Source: an uncultured Aurantimonas sp. (GTDB lineage Bacteria > Pseudomonadota > Alphaproteobacteria > Rhizobiales > Rhizobiaceae). From it: DNA of 64,000 nt. Positions 61,837 through 64,000 of this stretch are shown here, piece after piece; the first letter of the stretch is position 1, and each line of letters begins with the position of its first letter. The stretch covers positions 62,001 to 126,000 of the forward strand of contig CANKZU010000001.1 in the NCBI GenBank assembly GCA_947488615.1, read 5' to 3'. The notes beneath the pieces were generated by a model. It was not told where the DNA came from, made no database searches, and saw only the letters and a program-made list of their open reading frames with translations. A program made the translations under genes and the position numbers.

Positions 61837-62718
61837 TCAGTTCAACAGCCCGGCATGGCGAAGGGCGGCATCGATGGCCTCCTCGGTTTCGCGATCCACC
61901 GGCACGAGCGGCGATCGCAGACGATTATCGACCTTGCCGAGCTTCGACAGCGCATATTTCACACCCGTCGGATTCGGCTCGAGGAAGAGCGCCTTGTGCA
62001 GCGGCATCAGCCTGTCCTGCAAGACAAGGGCGGCCGCGTAATCGCCCGCTTGGCATGCCGCCTGGAATTCGGCGCATAGGCGCGGCGCGACATTGGCCGT
62101 CACCGAGATGCAGCCGTGCCCGCCATGGGCGTTGAAGCCGAGCGCGGTCGAATCCTCGCCCGAAAGCTGGATGAACTCCGTGCCGCAGGTGATGCGCTGT
62201 TCGGAGACGCGGTCGACCTTCGCCGTCGCATCCTTGACCCCGACGATGTTGGGGCAGTCCGCCGCGAGCCGGCCCATCGTCTCCGGCGTCATGTCGATGA
62301 CCGAGCGGCCGGGAATGTTGTAGATGAGGATCGGCAGGGACACCGCCTCGGCAACCGCCGAAAAATGCGCGTAGAGTCCCTTCTGGTTCGGCTTGTTGTA
62401 ATAGGGCGTGACGACCAGCAGGCCATCGGCGCCGGCCTGTTCGGCGAATTGCGCCAGATCGATCGATTCGGCCGTGTTGTTCGACCCCGCTCCGGCGATG
62501 ACCGGAACCCGGCGGTTCGTCACCTCGATGCAGATCTCGACCACACGCTTGTGTTCGTCGTGGCTGAGCGTCGGGCTCTCGCCGGTCGTGCCGACCGGCA
62601 CGAGGCCGCTCGAACCTTCCCCGATCTGCCAGTCGACGAAAGCGCCGAATGCCGTTTCGTCCAGCGTTCCATCGGCGGCAAAAGGCGTGATCAGCGCCGG
62701 CATCGAACCCTTGAACAT
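61837..62718 (-). CDS. dapA: 4-hydroxy-tetrahydrodipicolinate synthase
   Basis: A 293-residue class I aldolase of lysine and meso-diaminopimelate synthesis, joining pyruvate and aspartate semialdehyde. Seen: [10 protein letters not shown] near residue 43, [10 protein letters not shown] with Tyr133, and the Schiff-base Lys162 in GVKDATAK. The ATG at 62718 is preferred over an upstream GTG because it begins [13 protein letters not shown] as in the family. It is divergent from a lytic transglycosylase gene, a typical pairing. Confidence 0.95.
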   Translation of the reverse strand: MFKGSMPALITPFAADGTLDETAFGAFVDWQIGEGSSGLVPVGTTGESPTLSHDEHKRVVEICIEVTNRRVPVIAGAGSNNTAESIDLAQFAEQAGADGLLVVTPYYNKPNQKGLYAHFSAVAEAVSLPILIYNIPGRSVIDMTPETMGRLAADCPNIVGVKDATAKVDRVSEQRITCGTEFIQLSGEDSTALGFNAHGGHGCISVTANVAPRLCAEFQAACQAGDYAAALVLQDRLMPLHKALFLEPNPTGVKYALSKLGKVDNRLRSPLVPVDRETEEAIDAALRHAGLLN

Positions 62719-63058
62719 GCTTTGCGTCACTCCCACAATTTACCACGGCGCTGGCGTAATGACGGCGCTGCCCGCCGATTTCGGTTCCGCGCCGTCCCGA
62801 CGAGCGAGCGACCGCAATCCCGCCCCAGAGCGGTGCTAGAAAGGCGGCACCATCTAGAAAGGCTGCACCATATTGAAGCGCCGGCAGCGAAACAAGCCGA
62901 GCCGAGGAGCACCCCGCAAGGGCGCCTCGACCTTGCTCCGGTAACGGCGCTTTAATCGTGTCCATGAGAGATTTGCAAACCATTCCGGCCAGCCGACGGG
63001 CCGCCGGAACCGGATCGGGCGCCCGACGACGGGCGCCGAGGACTCCAAAAGGTTGGCC
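62719..63058. other. 340-bp divergent region between dapA and the lytic transglycosylase
   Basis: No gene is supported. The region includes an 18-bp tandem duplication at 62836-62871 and a GC-rich inverted element (GGCGCCCGACGACGGGCGCC) near 63019-63038, about 20 bp before the transglycosylase start, which could hold its promoter or a leader hairpin. Confidence 0.5.
62836..62871. repeat. 18-bp tandem repeat, two copies
   Basis: CTAGAAAGGCGGCACCAT (62836-62853) is followed directly by a copy with one changed base, CTAGAAAGGCTGCACCAT (62854-62871). Confidence 0.85.
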
Positions 63059-64000
63059 ATGACGGCAAAGCGTTCCGCCCGACGAATTTTGATCAGCGTT
63101 CTGGCCGTTTCGATGCTGCCGGTATCGAGCTTCGCCGACGAAGCGATCCTGCCATTGACGGGCCCCAAGCCGACGGTGCGCCCGGTGGAACGCGCCGCCG
63201 GCATCGCCATCGATCCCGCCCGTTTCGGCGGAGCCGTTCGCGCGCCAATGCCAAACCCGGTTCTGCGGCCGGCGACTGCCCCGGCCATTCCCGCCAGCGC
63301 CGGCGCCTTCACCGCGTCGATCGCCGCCATGCCCCGGATCGCTTCGGTTCAGCCCATGCAGGGCGACCTCAAGGATGGACTCCAGGCGCTGTCCGACCGC
63401 GATCCGGTCAAGGCACGGGCCATTCGCGAGGGTATGATGCCGGGCTCCCTGGACAGGGACATTCTGGCCTGGGCGATTGCCCTTCGCGGCGGCAAGAACG
63501 TCCCGGCGGTCGAGATCGCCCGCACCGCGACCGATCTCGCCGACTGGCCGGGCATGATCACGCTCCGGATCAACAGCGAAAAAGCGCTCTATCGCGAGCG
63601 GCCGCCGGCTGGCGACGTCATCCGCGCTTTCGCCGGTGGCCAGCCGGAGAGCCCCGAGGGCGCCATGGCCTTGGCCAGAGCCTATATCGCCGCTGGCGAC
63701 GCCGGTCGAGCGAAGGGTCTCATCGCGACGGTCTGGCGCGAGGAGCGACTCGACAAGGACCTCGAACGCGCGCTGCTCGCGGACTTTCAGACGCTGCTGT
63801 CGCGGGCTGACCACAAATATCGCATGGAGAAGCTGCTCTATAGCGACCGGGTGACCGACGCGGGCCGTGTCGCGGGCCTTGCCGGCGCCAAGCAACTCTA
63901 CGCCGCTCGTGCCGCCGTGATCCGCGGCGACGGGAATGCGGGGAAGCTGCTCGCCGCGGTTCCGAACGCCCAGCGCGCCGATCCCGGCTATCGCTTCGCG
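63059..64000 (+). CDS. Lytic murein transglycosylase, Slt type (cut by window end)
   Basis: The first 314 residues of a soluble lytic transglycosylase. A signal peptide (SARRILISVLAVSMLPVSSFADE) is followed by a Pro/Ala-rich linker and then the helical superhelix domain of Slt70-like enzymes (LKDGLQALSDRDPVKARAIREG and RVTDAGRVAGLAGAKQLYAARAAVIRGDG). The catalytic domain lies beyond the window. The frame is open from the ATG at 63059 to the edge. Such enzymes cleave peptidoglycan glycan strands. It is divergent from dapA, which supplies peptidoglycan precursors. Confidence 0.87.
   Translation, partial: MTAKRSARRILISVLAVSMLPVSSFADEAILPLTGPKPTVRPVERAAGIAIDPARFGGAVRAPMPNPVLRPATAPAIPASAGAFTASIAAMPRIASVQPMQGDLKDGLQALSDRDPVKARAIREGMMPGSLDRDILAWAIALRGGKNVPAVEIARTATDLADWPGMITLRINSEKALYRERPPAGDVIRAFAGGQPESPEGAMALARAYIAAGDAGRAKGLIATVWREERLDKDLERALLADFQTLLSRADHKYRMEKLLYSDRVTDAGRVAGLAGAKQLYAARAAVIRGDGNAGKLLAAVPNAQRADPGYRFA

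Noticed and set aside
61925..63895. 656-codon minus-strand frame across dapA and the transglycosylase
   Set aside because: It is out of frame with dapA and antisense to the secreted transglycosylase; composition is shadow-like.

Overview
The window is high-GC chromosomal DNA from an alphaproteobacterium, most likely of the order Hyphomicrobiales (Rhizobiales). The best evidence is the acpXL-to-lpxXL cluster, which makes the very-long-chain acyl group of lipid A in this order. Supporting evidence comes from GGAAC-N16/17-CGTT promoters of the EcfG general stress type, and from DUF1289, DUF1194, DUF6481 and DUF3618 proteins. I cannot name the genus. I saw no rRNA, tRNA, CRISPR array, prophage or insertion sequence.

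Layout. 1-7.3 kb: housekeeping and stress genes (uracil-DNA glycosylase fragment, GST, histidine kinase, DUF1289 protein, retropepsin-like protease, TauE exporter, DusA, dodecin, MarR, DUF302). 7.5-12.7 kb: the lipid A VLCFA cluster acpXL, fabF2XL, fabF1XL, adhXL, lpxXL, without the fabZXL usually found after acpXL. 12.9-18.0 kb: universal stress protein, L,D-transpeptidase, GGDEF-EAL protein, SRPBCC protein and a single-domain response regulator.

18.6-40.6 kb is the most interesting part. It reads as an oxygen-tolerant quaternary-amine (probably glycine betaine) demethylation island. It holds an OpuA/Cho-type ABC importer, a betaine-homocysteine-methyltransferase-like protein, a LuxR regulator, a non-pyrrolysine MttB-family methyltransferase, a corrinoid protein, DUF1638 and virulence-factor-family proteins, a MetF-like reductase, a methyl-H4folate:corrinoid methyltransferase, a small helical protein, a [2Fe-2S]/ASKHA corrinoid activase, a GbdR-like AraC regulator and a dimethylglycine/sarcosine-dehydrogenase-like flavoprotein. 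The inferred flow is uptake, methyl transfer to cobalamin or homocysteine, methyl transfer to H4folate, oxidation to methylene-H4folate, and oxidative demethylation of the product. Several of these proteins carry Arg/Gly-rich tails that may form a shared docking tag.

40.8-50.0 kb looks like a lipid-linked sugar or surface-glycan island: GNAT and PIG-L enzymes, a GT-C-like membrane protein, class III aminotransferase, extended SDR, SMR-like flippase subunit, DprE1-like oxidase and a HAD-UbiA fusion. Together they suggest a polyprenyl-phosphate pentose, possibly aminated. 50.2-56.3 kb: acetylpolyamine-amidohydrolase-like protein, aldehyde dehydrogenase, and a stress cluster (DUF3618, holin-like, nutrient-deprivation-type, 24-residue membrane peptide, CBS-BON). 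56.4-64.0 kb: a conserved housekeeping block of rsh, rpoZ, NYN protein, uracil-DNA glycosylase, peroxiredoxin, smpB, dapA and a lytic transglycosylase cut by the window end.
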